Below are positions 35,322 to 44,286 of a stretch of DNA of 64,000 bases, one piece after another (positions within the stretch are counted from its first letter, which is position 1; every line of letters begins with the position of its first letter). The stretch is from Bacteroidales bacterium UBA6428 (lineage in GTDB: Bacteria > Bacteroidota > Bacteroidia > Bacteroidales > UBA932), in NCBI GenBank assembly GCA_002437305.1, contig DJOW01000017.1:16852-80851 (forward strand), written 5' to 3'. Under the pieces are notes generated by a model. It did not search any database, was not told where the DNA came from, and was given only the letters and a program-made list of their open reading frames with translations. Both the position numbers and the translations under genes were made by a program.

Positions 35322-36329
35322 TCAACGACGCCTGACACTGAAGCTATGCCTGGAAGAAGGTGACACGCCCGACTCCTCCTCCCGGACCCGGACCATTTCC
35401 GAATATTCCTTCGCAGACATCGACAAGTCAAGATAATTGGCGGGATTCACTTTCTGTCCCTTATAAACAACCTCATAGTGAAGATGCGGGCCGCTGGAAC
35501 GCCCGGACTTTCCGCTCTCCGCAATGCAATCTCCCCGCTTGACCTTCATGCCTTCGATCACATTGACGGAATTAAGGTGCGCATAGATGGTCTTGTAGCC
35601 GAATCCATGGTCGATTGTGACAGAGTTCCCGTAGCCGAAGAACTCAAACTTGACAGACTCGACCACTCCGTCACCTGTAGCGTAGACCGGGTTGCCGACC
35701 TTCATCGCGAAATCAAGTCCTGTGTGCATCTTCGCTCTTCCCGTAAACGGATCCGTCCGGTAGCCGAACGTGCTTGAAAGTTTATACTTGGCGGGATCCG
35801 GCAGGACCGGAGGAATCGCAGGAATGTGCGAGACCATGTCGCCCGCGGTCTTGGAGACGGCGGAGACCTCGTCAAAAGACTTGCTCTGCACGTAGGTCAT
35901 CCTGGTCAGACGATCAATCCTTACCGCGGTGTTCTTCAACCTGTCGTCAGCCTCAAGGCCATCCAGGAAAGAGTACCTGTCAACCCCTCCGATGCCGGCC
36001 TCACGCACACCGGAAGGAATCTCGTTCATTCCGAAAATCGACCTGTAGATGTCGTCGTCCCTGACCTTCAAAGCCTCCAGAGTCTCACTGTACCGGTCGA
36101 GTTTTGTGTTAAGCAGATCAATCCTCGCATCCCAGCGGGCTCTCTCAGCCTTGAGAAAGCGTGTCTTGGGAAGATCGAAGCCCAGAACCGAGGTGAACAG
36201 CCATATATAAAGAACCGCCATCGCCACGCTTCCGGCGAACAGCAGCAATCCCTTGAAGACCTTCGACTTCAATGACACCTCTTTTATTTCATATAATAAG
36301 GTGTCCGGATTGAGAATATACTTCCTCAT
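35322..36329 (-). CDS. M23 family metallopeptidase (membrane-anchored)
   Basis: This 335-residue paralogue of the next gene has one membrane helix (about residues 26-48), a coiled-coil-like segment and an M23 domain with FGYRTDPFTG, HTGLDFAMKVG and GPHLHYEV. All zinc ligands are present. The tandem copy with a shared layout suggests duplication. The gene starts divergently from alaS, about 130 bp away. Confidence 0.89.
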   Translation of the reverse strand: MRKYILNPDTLLYEIKEVSLKSKVFKGLLLFAGSVAMAVLYIWLFTSVLGFDLPKTRFLKAERARWDARIDLLNTKLDRYSETLEALKVRDDDIYRSIFGMNEIPSGVREAGIGGVDRYSFLDGLEADDRLKNTAVRIDRLTRMTYVQSKSFDEVSAVSKTAGDMVSHIPAIPPVLPDPAKYKLSSTFGYRTDPFTGRAKMHTGLDFAMKVGNPVYATGDGVVESVKFEFFGYGNSVTIDHGFGYKTIYAHLNSVNVIEGMKVKRGDCIAESGKSGRSSGPHLHYEVVYKGQKVNPANYLDLSMSAKEYSEMVRVREEESGVSPSSRHSFSVRRR

Positions 36330-36349
36330 ATCTTACAAATATACCCTTT

Positions 36350-36383
36350 TTTGCGATTTATCGCGAAAAAAGTTATAATTTTG
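36350..36383 (+). promoter_or_regulatory. Promoter of alaS
   Basis: TTTG (36350-36353) and TAATTTTG (36376-36383), an exact TAnnTTTG match, are 22 bp apart; this is slightly wider than the usual 19-20. A small GCGA/TCGC hairpin lies between them. The alaS start codon is about 75 bp downstream. Confidence 0.6.
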
Positions 36384-36458
36384 CCAATTCCGTGCCTTTC
36401 CGAAGGAAAATTTCGGCAAGAAAAGGGATGATATTCGTGAATTAATTGATTTTTAAAT

Positions 36459-39077
36459 ATGTACACCTCTAAAGAGATTCGGCGGCAATTTTTGGACTTC
36501 TTCGCGTCAAAGGGACACACGATCGTACCCTCCGCCCCGATGGTCATCAAGAACGATCCAACGCTGATGTTCACCAACGCCGGAATGAACCAATTCAAGG
36601 ACATATTCCTGGGAAACACGACTCCTAAGATGAAAAGGGCCACCGATTCACAGAAATGTCTAAGGGTCAGTGGAAAGCACAATGACCTCGAAGCAGTGGG
36701 ACACGATGGGAGGCATCACACCATGTTCGAGATGCTCGGCAACTGGAGTTTCGGGGACTATTTCAAGAAGGAGGCGATCAGTTGGGCCTGGGAACTTCTG
36801 ACCGAGGTCTACAAGATCGACAAGTCAAGGCTCTACGCCACAGTGTTCAAAGGCTCAGCCGAAGACGGAACCGCCCTTGACGAAGAAGCCAGGCAGACCT
36901 GGATGAAGCTCATGCCGGAGGACCACATATTATTCGGTGACAAGCACGACAATTTCTGGGAGATGGGAGACACGGGGCCTTGCGGGCCATGCAGCGAGAT
37001 CCACATCGACCTGCGATCCGATGAGGAGATAGCCAAGATTCCCGGCAAGGACTTGGTCAACACAGATAATGATCAGGTCATCGAGATCTGGAACCTTGTG
37101 TTCATGCAGTTCAACCGCAAGGCTGATGGTTCTCTGGAACCTCTTCCGGCCAAGAACATCGACACAGGAATGGGTTTCGAGAGACTCTGCATGGCGCTTC
37201 AGGGCAAGACCAGCAACTACGACACCGACTTGTTCTCCGGCATGATCCAAAAAATCGAAGGCCTGTCCGGACACAAATACCACGAAAGCGAGAAGACCGA
37301 GGTCGCGATGAGGGTGGTCGCCGACCACATCAGGGCGATAGCGTTCTCAATCGCTGACGGCCAGCTTCCTTCCAACGTCAAGGCCGGCTACGTCATAAGA
37401 AGGATCCTTCGGCGCGCGGTCCGCTACGGCTACACCTTCCTCGGATTCAACGAACCATTCCTCTGCGCCCTTGTCCCTCAGTTGGTTGCCGACATGGGCG
37501 ATGCCTATCCCGAACTCGGCAAGCAGCAGAAACTCATTGAAAGTGTGATCCGTGAGGAAGAGATGTCCTTCCTCAGGACTCTTGACAGGGGCATCAGGCT
37601 GATGGATGACTACATTGCCAGGAACGCCGCCACGAAGGCGATCCCCGGAGAGGACGCCTTCATACTTTACGACACCTACGGATTTCCTGTCGACCTGACG
37701 GAGCTTATAGCCGCCGAGAAAGGCTACACGGTTGACATGGACGGATTCGGCAAGGAACTCCAGAAGCAGAAGGACAGGGCCCGCAACGCCACCGCCAACG
37801 AGTTCGGAGACTGGACGGTCTACCACGATGGAGAGGAAGAGGCCTTCCTCGGCTACGACAACCTTGAGCTCGCCGGGGTCAAGCTCCTTAAGCAGCGCAC
37901 CGTTAAGCAAAAAAACAAAACCATGTTCCAGCTTGTGTTCGACCGCACGCCATTCTACGCCGAAATGGGAGGACAGGTCGGAGACACAGGTGTCATCATC
38001 TCCGAGAGCGGCGAGGAGATCAAGATACTCAACACCATAAAGGAGAACAATCTTACCATACACATCGCGGAGAGGATTCCCGCCGACTGCAAGGGAACCT
38101 TCACATTAAAGGTTGACGCGGAGCGCAGACTGAAAATCACGGCGAACCACACTGCCACACACCTTTTGGATTTCGCCTTGAGGGAGATTCTCGGAACACA
38201 CGTGGAGCAGAAGGGCTCATTCGTAGGCCCGGACTACTTCCGTTTCGACTTTTCGCATTTCGCCAAGGTGACGGACGAGGAGCTCAGGAAAGTCGAGCAC
38301 AGGGTAAACCAGCTCATCCGCGCGGACTACCCTCTTGAGGAAAAGAGGGACGCCACGATGGAGGAGGCGAAGGCAATGGGAGCGATAGCCCTGTTCGGAG
38401 AGAAATACGGGGACAAGGTACGCGTCGTCAAGTTCGGTGACTCTGTAGAGCTCTGCGGCGGAACCCACGCCAAATCCACAGGACGGATCGGATTTCTAAA
38501 GATTGTCTCCGAGTCAGCCGTGGCGGCCGGTGTGCGGAGGATCGAGGCGGCGACAGGGGAAGCCGCCGAGAACATTCTCGACACCCTCACAGACACACTC
38601 AGAGGCATACGCACAATGCTTGGCAACGCCCCTGACGTGGCTGCCGCGGTGGCCAGGCTCATGGGTGAAAATTCCGACGCGAAGAAAAAGATCGAGGAAT
38701 ATGCCAGAGAGAAGGCCGCCTCTTTCGCTAAGGAGCTCTCCGAAAACGCTGAGGAGGTGAATGGAATAAATCTTGTCAGGTTCAACCGGGATGTCGATCC
38801 GGCCATGCTACGCGAAGCCGCCTCCATCCTGCAGAAAGAGGCGAGGAACTTCGTTCTGGCCGCCGCGTTCCGCCACGAAGGGAAGCCCCAGCTCGCTTTG
38901 ATGTACTCCGACGACCTTGTGACCGCAGGCCACAACGCCGCCAAGGACATCCGGGAGGCCGCCAAGCTCATCCAAGGCGGTGGCGGCGGACAGCCCGCAC
39001 TTGCCACGGCTGGAGGAAGGAACACAGATGGACTGCAGGCCGCTCTGGACAAGATGACAGAAACCGCCACCTCGTAA
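36459..39077 (+). CDS. alaS: Alanyl-tRNA synthetase
   Basis: This class II synthetase charges tRNA-Ala. The 872-residue length is normal. Residues 1-245 hold the catalytic core (RRQFLDFFASKGHTIVPSAP, MFTNAGMNQFKD, TGMGFERL). The editing domain follows with NHTATHLLDFAL and CGGTHAKSTG (zinc ligands). The C-terminal region ends with GGGGGQPALATAGGRN. A good promoter lies upstream. No truncation or frameshift. Confidence 0.97.
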   Translation: MYTSKEIRRQFLDFFASKGHTIVPSAPMVIKNDPTLMFTNAGMNQFKDIFLGNTTPKMKRATDSQKCLRVSGKHNDLEAVGHDGRHHTMFEMLGNWSFGDYFKKEAISWAWELLTEVYKIDKSRLYATVFKGSAEDGTALDEEARQTWMKLMPEDHILFGDKHDNFWEMGDTGPCGPCSEIHIDLRSDEEIAKIPGKDLVNTDNDQVIEIWNLVFMQFNRKADGSLEPLPAKNIDTGMGFERLCMALQGKTSNYDTDLFSGMIQKIEGLSGHKYHESEKTEVAMRVVADHIRAIAFSIADGQLPSNVKAGYVIRRILRRAVRYGYTFLGFNEPFLCALVPQLVADMGDAYPELGKQQKLIESVIREEEMSFLRTLDRGIRLMDDYIARNAATKAIPGEDAFILYDTYGFPVDLTELIAAEKGYTVDMDGFGKELQKQKDRARNATANEFGDWTVYHDGEEEAFLGYDNLELAGVKLLKQRTVKQKNKTMFQLVFDRTPFYAEMGGQVGDTGVIISESGEEIKILNTIKENNLTIHIAERIPADCKGTFTLKVDAERRLKITANHTATHLLDFALREILGTHVEQKGSFVGPDYFRFDFSHFAKVTDEELRKVEHRVNQLIRADYPLEEKRDATMEEAKAMGAIALFGEKYGDKVRVVKFGDSVELCGGTHAKSTGRIGFLKIVSESAVAAGVRRIEAATGEAAENILDTLTDTLRGIRTMLGNAPDVAAAVARLMGENSDAKKKIEEYAREKAASFAKELSENAEEVNGINLVRFNRDVDPAMLREAASILQKEARNFVLAAAFRHEGKPQLALMYSDDLVTAGHNAAKDIREAAKLIQGGGGGQPALATAGGRNTDGLQAALDKMTETATS

Positions 39078-39123
39078 AAGGGAAAGGAATCCATAGGAAT
39101 ATTCACAAAACACCGCTCAAAGG

Positions 39124-41592
39124 ATGAAGAAGATTGACAAATTCATATTGACCTCATTCATAGGACCGTTCTTTATGATCCTGCTTGTGGTCATCTTCAT
39201 CCTTATGATGCAGTTCCTGTGGGTCTACATCGACGAGCTTGTCGGTAAAGGCCTCAGCCTTGGAATCGTGGCGGAGTTCCTGTTTTGGGGAAGCTGCACG
39301 GTGCTGCCGTTGGCCCTGCCTCTCGCGACATTGCTCGCCTCCATGATGACTGTCGGGAACATGGGCGAGAACAACGAGCTGATTGCCCTGAAGGCCGCGG
39401 GTGTGTCTGTCCTCAGGGTCATGCTTCCCATTCTGATCGCCTCGTTCTTCATCAGCATAGGAACCTTCTTTGTCATCAACAACCTCGTGCCTGTCTCCTA
39501 CAACGAGATTTTCACCCTGAGGGACGACATCGGCAGGACCAAGGACGAGATCAAGATCCCTTCCGGAACATTCTACGATGGCGTCGAAGGCTATGTGCTC
39601 AGGGTCGGCAGCAGAGACAACAAGACAGGGATGATGAACGATGTGATGCTCTACGACCACCACGGAAAGGGCAACACACGCCTTACTCTGGCCGACTCCG
39701 CCATCATGAAGATGTCAAAGGACAAATCCTATCTGACCTTCAGGATGTACAACGGGACAAACTACCAGGAGAACAACGAGTTCAATTTCCGCGACACCTC
39801 CCTGCAACTACAAAGAATCGATTTCACAAGGCAGGAAATGGTCATAGCGCTGCAGAACTACGCGTTCCAGAAATCCGACAGCGCAAGATACGGCGATCAG
39901 GTCAAGGCCCTGCCGCTTGAGAAGCTCAAGACACAAAAGGACTCTCTTTTGGCTCAGAGAGACAGTACCAAGGCGCAACAGCTTTTCGGGACTGCGGCCT
40001 CCTTCACATTCACAGAGAACAAGCAGCTTGACACATCGGAGAGTGGAATATCACGGAATTTTTCCGATTCGGCTTTTCTCAGATTCAGGGATGAAAGGAC
40101 GGCCGCGCTGGCGCTGGAGAGGGCCGCCAACAGGGCAAAACAACTCCAGTCAAGCCTCGAGAGCTATGAGTTCGGGGCGTTTGACTACACGGTGCGCCTC
40201 CGGTGGACCTCGCTTGAGCTCCTCAGACGCTACGGACAGGCACTTGCCTGCTTCATAATGTTCTTCATAGGAGCGCCACTCGGAGCTTTGATCAGGAAAG
40301 GAGGCATCGGAGTATCGGCCATTGTCTCGCTGCTGTTCTTTGTGCTGTACTGGATCGTGGACATCACTGGCGTCAAGTTGGCGAGAGACGGAAGCATCAG
40401 CACTGTCGCAGGCGCGTTCATGTCCGCCTGGATACTGCTGCCGATCGGCTTGTTCCTGACCTGGAAAGCGGTGCACGACACAGACATCTCAAACATGGAC
40501 AGTTTAAAAAATTGGTGGAGAAAGACAAAAAGTATGTTGGGAGGAATATTCAAGAAGACAAGAATCGTCTACATGGGCACTCCGGACTTCGCGGTGGCTC
40601 CTTTGCAGGCCCTTCTGGAGCATAAGTACAACATTGTCGGCGTGGTGACAGTAGCTGACAAGCCAAGTGGGCGTGGCCAGAAAGTCAATGAGAGCGCTGT
40701 CAAGAAGTTCGCTGTGGAGCACGGCATTCCTGTTCTACAGCCCGCAAGGCTGAAAGACCCCGAGTTCCTCAGGCAGCTCAAGGCCTTCAAGGCAGATCTT
40801 TTCATAGTGGTAGCCTTCAGAATGTTGCCGGAAGAAGTCTGGGGCATGCCTAAACTTGGCACGTTCAACCTTCACGCGGCGCTTCTGCCTCAGTACCGTG
40901 GAGCGGCTCCTATCAATTGGGCCGTGATCAACGGAGAGACCAGGACCGGAGCCACAACATTCATGATCGACAAGGACATCGACACAGGAGGAATCATTCT
41001 TCGCCAAGGGATAAGCATTTCGGACAAAGACACTGCCGGAGATGTGCACGACAAGCTGATGAGAATAGGGGCGGATCTGGTCGTTCAGACAACCCAAGGC
41101 ATCATAGAACACAATGTGGACACCCGCACCCAAAGAAGTTTCATACAGGGCTCCGAGACCCTGAAGCCGGCTCCCAAGCTGACGCGTGAGCTGTGCCACA
41201 TTGATTGGAACGACAGCACGAGACAGATTTACAATCTCATACGAGGCCTTAGTCCATACCCTACAGCCTACACTGAGATCTACAAGGATGGCGGAGCTCC
41301 CGTACAGTTGAAGATTTTCTCCGCCGGCAAGGTCGCGGCCTCAGATCTTGACAGCGCTCTAAGGCATGTTTCGCCAACAGACGGCGCGATTGTTCCTGGA
41401 AGGATCGTAACAGACGGAAAGACTTTTCTTTACATCACCACCGCCAATGGAGCCATCTCCTTGGAAGACGTTCAGTTGGCCGGAAAGAAGAGGATGGACA
41501 TCAAGGCGTTCCTCGCAGGATTCCGTGAGCCTGAGACCTACACCACCACCGCTGGCACATCCAAGGCCGAGATAGCGAAGACAAAAGCGTGA
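39124..41592 (+). CDS. LptF/LptG permease fused in frame to methionyl-tRNA formyltransferase
   Basis: One open frame of 822 codons encodes two proteins normally separate. Residues 1-455 are an LptF/G (YjgP/YjgQ) permease of the lipopolysaccharide export complex, with helices near 8-35, 47-70, 95-120 and three more at 380-450. Residues 478-800 are Fmt, which formylates Met-tRNA: VYMGTPDFAVAPLQ, LPQYRGAAPINWAVI, IDTGGIILRQ and the C-terminal tRNA-binding domain. There is no stop between them. An internal ATG at 40534 could start Fmt separately. So it may be a true fusion, two in-frame genes with a lost stop, or an error. Confidence 0.85.
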   Translation: MKKIDKFILTSFIGPFFMILLVVIFILMMQFLWVYIDELVGKGLSLGIVAEFLFWGSCTVLPLALPLATLLASMMTVGNMGENNELIALKAAGVSVLRVMLPILIASFFISIGTFFVINNLVPVSYNEIFTLRDDIGRTKDEIKIPSGTFYDGVEGYVLRVGSRDNKTGMMNDVMLYDHHGKGNTRLTLADSAIMKMSKDKSYLTFRMYNGTNYQENNEFNFRDTSLQLQRIDFTRQEMVIALQNYAFQKSDSARYGDQVKALPLEKLKTQKDSLLAQRDSTKAQQLFGTAASFTFTENKQLDTSESGISRNFSDSAFLRFRDERTAALALERAANRAKQLQSSLESYEFGAFDYTVRLRWTSLELLRRYGQALACFIMFFIGAPLGALIRKGGIGVSAIVSLLFFVLYWIVDITGVKLARDGSISTVAGAFMSAWILLPIGLFLTWKAVHDTDISNMDSLKNWWRKTKSMLGGIFKKTRIVYMGTPDFAVAPLQALLEHKYNIVGVVTVADKPSGRGQKVNESAVKKFAVEHGIPVLQPARLKDPEFLRQLKAFKADLFIVVAFRMLPEEVWGMPKLGTFNLHAALLPQYRGAAPINWAVINGETRTGATTFMIDKDIDTGGIILRQGISISDKDTAGDVHDKLMRIGADLVVQTTQGIIEHNVDTRTQRSFIQGSETLKPAPKLTRELCHIDWNDSTRQIYNLIRGLSPYPTAYTEIYKDGGAPVQLKIFSAGKVAASDLDSALRHVSPTDGAIVPGRIVTDGKTFLYITTANGAISLEDVQLAGKKRMDIKAFLAGFREPETYTTTAGTSKAEIAKTKA

Positions 41593-42263
41593 TGGAGGCT
41601 GTAATCATCTGCAAAGGCGATTTCCCCAAAAAGGAATATCCCCGTGAGCTTCTCCGCAGGGCCGATGTGATCATCTGCTGCGACGGGGCACTTGAGGCGT
41701 TCCTTAGAAACCGAGACAAGATATTCAGAGAGCGGCGTGACCCGGATGTCATAATCGGCGACATGGATTCCCTTTCCAAGAGACTGATGAAGGAATATTC
41801 CGGCATCGCCGTGAGGGAAGAGGAGCAGGAGACAAATGATCAGTCCAAGGCGTTCCGCTACCTGCTGGAGCGTTGGCCGCAAGTCAAGAACGTGCATATT
41901 CTTGGCGCTACAGGCAAGCGTGAGGCCCACACCATCGGCAATCTGGGACAGATCATGGAATATGCCAGGCTTTACGGGGCGAGCGGCAATCCAAAGGAAG
42001 ACGAAGTCTATGTGGATGCCGTGTCAGATTACTCCACGGCTTTCGCCTTGACGGATTCTTGCGAACTGTTTGTCGGAGAAGGCAGGGCCGTGTCAATATT
42101 CAGTCCAGACAATTCCTTGAACATCAAGTCAGAGGGATTGGTTTGGCAGACAGGCGGCGTGGTTTTCGACAATTGGTGGCAGGCCACTCTCAACCGCGCG
42201 TCCTCCGATGTCGTCAAACTTACGTTCTCACACAAGTCGATCGCGCTCATCATTCTGGATTAA
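41592..42263 (+). CDS. thiN: Thiamine pyrophosphokinase
   Basis: This enzyme transfers pyrophosphate from ATP to thiamine to make the cofactor TPP. The 223-residue protein shows VIICCDGALEAFL, DVIIGDMDSLS, ETNDQSKAFRYL and the late LNIKSEGLVWQ ... GGVVFDNWWQAT, the typical order of the family. The ATG at 41592 overlaps the fmt stop; a GTG one codon earlier is also possible. No TPP riboswitch was seen. Confidence 0.88.
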   Translation: MEAVIICKGDFPKKEYPRELLRRADVIICCDGALEAFLRNRDKIFRERRDPDVIIGDMDSLSKRLMKEYSGIAVREEEQETNDQSKAFRYLLERWPQVKNVHILGATGKREAHTIGNLGQIMEYARLYGASGNPKEDEVYVDAVSDYSTAFALTDSCELFVGEGRAVSIFSPDNSLNIKSEGLVWQTGGVVFDNWWQATLNRASSDVVKLTFSHKSIALIILD

Positions 42264-42512
42264 GTAACCTTAAAAAAACAACCTGCATCATCTTAAGGAA
42301 TCTTTTCGATCTGTGTCTCTTTTCTCATCAGTCATGTGCCACGGCACACTCATTCTTCGATAATAGATCTATCCTCGAAAATATTCTCTTAACCTCAGGC
42401 GACATTTTTCATGTAACTAAATTTCCGCCCCACACAGAATCTCTTACAGCACCTGCTATCTTTTCAGTTTTTTTTCGTTATTTTTACGGAACATTTTGGC
42501 TTACTCAAGACA
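42264..42512. other. AT-rich intergenic region
   Basis: The 249-bp gap is AT-rich with several T runs (near 42470 and 42488) and a small GTGCC/GGCAC hairpin at about 42335. No coding frame or clear promoter match was found. Confidence 0.5.
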
Positions 42513-44222
42513 ATGCTCCGAAAAATTAGAATCACTCTGGCGGTGATCGTCTTCGCTGCGGTCACGCTGCTGTTTCTGGACTTCACCGGAACAATTCATC
42601 TATGGTTCGGCTGGCTGGCCAAGATCCAGTTCCTGCCGGCGGTTCTGGCTCTCAACGTGGCCGTGGTAGCGGTTCTTCTGCTTCTCACGCTGATCTTCGG
42701 CAGAATCTACTGTTCGGTGATCTGCCCTATGGGCGTGTTCCAGGACTGTGTCTCCAATCTCAGTTCCAGGAGAAAAGGCAAGAAGGCAAGGTTTTCATAT
42801 TCAAAGGAAAATAAATGGCTCCGTTATGGGATGCTGGCGCTGTTCGTGATCGCCCTGATCGCCGGGCTGAACTCACTGGCCGCGCTTATCGCTCCGTACA
42901 GCGCTTACGGCCGGATGGCCCAGAGCCTTCTAGCTCCGGTCTGGCAGTGGGGAAACAACTTTCTCGCCTGGATAGCCGAAAGGCAAGACAGCTATGCCTT
43001 TGCCACCAAGGAGGTGTGGCTCAAGAGTCTGCCGACATTGATCATCTCAGCCATCACGTTCACTGTGGTCGTTGCTCTTGCTTGGAGAAACGGCAGAACC
43101 TATTGCAACACAATCTGCCCGGTAGGAACGGTTCTGAGTCTCCTCTCACGGTTCGCGATGTTTCGCCCTATGATCGACAGGTCAAAGTGCAAGAATTGCC
43201 ATGCTTGCGAGAAAAAATGCAAAGCCGAATGCATAGACATTGACAATCAAAAGATTGACTACAGCAGATGTGTGGACTGCTTTGACTGCTTGGATTCGTG
43301 CCGTTTCGGAGCGCTTAAGTACCGGTTCGCATGGGGTCATACGGTCACTTCGACAAGCTCAGTGACCGATACTTTTCGAGCCGATTCCGCTGCACCCAAA
43401 AACACTGTTGACTCAGATTCCACGGGCGCAAAAACGCCACAAAATGCTCCAGTCGGGAGTAAAATAGCATCCGACGGGAGCAAATATGCACAAAAACGCG
43501 CCCTTGGCAATACGGTCGTTGAGCCTGTGGTCCGACAGGGCTCTCCAACCGTCGAAGCGGCGGACAATGGCAGAAGGGCATTCCTGATTGGAGGCACCGC
43601 TGTCATCGGTGGTGCACTCTTGTCTTCACTTCCGATGAGAGCCGAAGAAGAGCAGATCAAGGACAAGAAACGCGACGGAGGTTTCGCGGAGATCATTCCA
43701 AAAAAGATTCCTGCAAGAAAGAACCCGGTCACTCCGTTCGGATCACAGAGCATAGATCATTTCTACCAGCACTGCACGGCCTGCCAGCTCTGCGTGACCG
43801 TCTGCCCGAACAACGTCCTAAGGCCATCCCCAAGACTCGAGCATCTGATGCAGCCGGAGATGTCATTCGAGAAGGGCTACTGCCGCCCTGAATGCGTGAA
43901 GTGCTCGGAGGTCTGCCCGGCCGGGGCCATACTTAAGATCACACCGGAAGAGAAGACCGATTGGAAAGTCGGGACAGCCGGCGTGGACTACGACCTATGC
44001 GTTGTCAACCGTGACGGCGTGAGCTGCGGCAACTGCGCCCGTCACTGCCCTGTCGGAGCGATCAGTATGGTCAAGAAGAATCCTGAGGACAAGAACAGCC
44101 CAAGAATCCCGTCAGTCAACGAGGCGAAGTGCATCGGCTGCGGCGCATGCGAGAATCTCTGCCCGTCCCGCCCGATCAGCGCCATCACCGTCAACGGATA
44201 CGAAGTTCATCACAATGTCTAA
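42513..44222 (+). CDS. NapH-like polyferredoxin with repeat-derived linker
   Basis: The 569-residue protein has four to five membrane helices in its first half with cysteine motifs of NapH/YccM type (YCSVICPMGVFQDC, YCNTICPVGTV). Ferredoxin clusters follow: CKNCHACEKKC and CVDCFDCLDSC. A linker (residues about 274-350) comes next, then a twin-arginine-like RRAFLIGG segment, and more clusters, CTACQLCVTVCP, CVKCSEVCP and CIGCGACENLCP. The linker is built from repeat elements at 43342-43368 and 43512-43560. It probably carries electrons across the membrane, perhaps to the aldo/keto reductase downstream. Confidence 0.85.
   Translation: MLRKIRITLAVIVFAAVTLLFLDFTGTIHLWFGWLAKIQFLPAVLALNVAVVAVLLLLTLIFGRIYCSVICPMGVFQDCVSNLSSRRKGKKARFSYSKENKWLRYGMLALFVIALIAGLNSLAALIAPYSAYGRMAQSLLAPVWQWGNNFLAWIAERQDSYAFATKEVWLKSLPTLIISAITFTVVVALAWRNGRTYCNTICPVGTVLSLLSRFAMFRPMIDRSKCKNCHACEKKCKAECIDIDNQKIDYSRCVDCFDCLDSCRFGALKYRFAWGHTVTSTSSVTDTFRADSAAPKNTVDSDSTGAKTPQNAPVGSKIASDGSKYAQKRALGNTVVEPVVRQGSPTVEAADNGRRAFLIGGTAVIGGALLSSLPMRAEEEQIKDKKRDGGFAEIIPKKIPARKNPVTPFGSQSIDHFYQHCTACQLCVTVCPNNVLRPSPRLEHLMQPEMSFEKGYCRPECVKCSEVCPAGAILKITPEEKTDWKVGTAGVDYDLCVVNRDGVSCGNCARHCPVGAISMVKKNPEDKNSPRIPSVNEAKCIGCGACENLCPSRPISAITVNGYEVHHNV
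43342..43368. repeat. REP-like palindromic element, copy 2 (translated)
   Basis: CGGTCAC and GTGACCG arms enclose TTCGACAAGCTCA. The core matches the copies at 47048 and 48967. It is read through as part of the polyferredoxin linker (TVTSTSSVTD). Confidence 0.75.
43512..43560. repeat. REP-like palindromic element, copy 3 (translated)
   Basis: GAGCCTGTGGTCCGACAGGG and the following CTC form an imperfect hairpin. It gives the peptide VVEPVVRQGSPTVEAA, very like REPVVRQSSPTIEV in copy 1. Confidence 0.75.
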
Positions 44223-44286
44223 CCGGACACGAGGCAGACTCTAGAAAGGAAGAACCCCATTAAGAAAAGTTGTCTCATCCAATTCC

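Noticed and set aside
41400..42600. A TPP riboswitch near the thiamine pyrophosphokinase gene
   Set aside because: The conserved CUGAGA and related core sequences were looked for upstream and downstream and not found.
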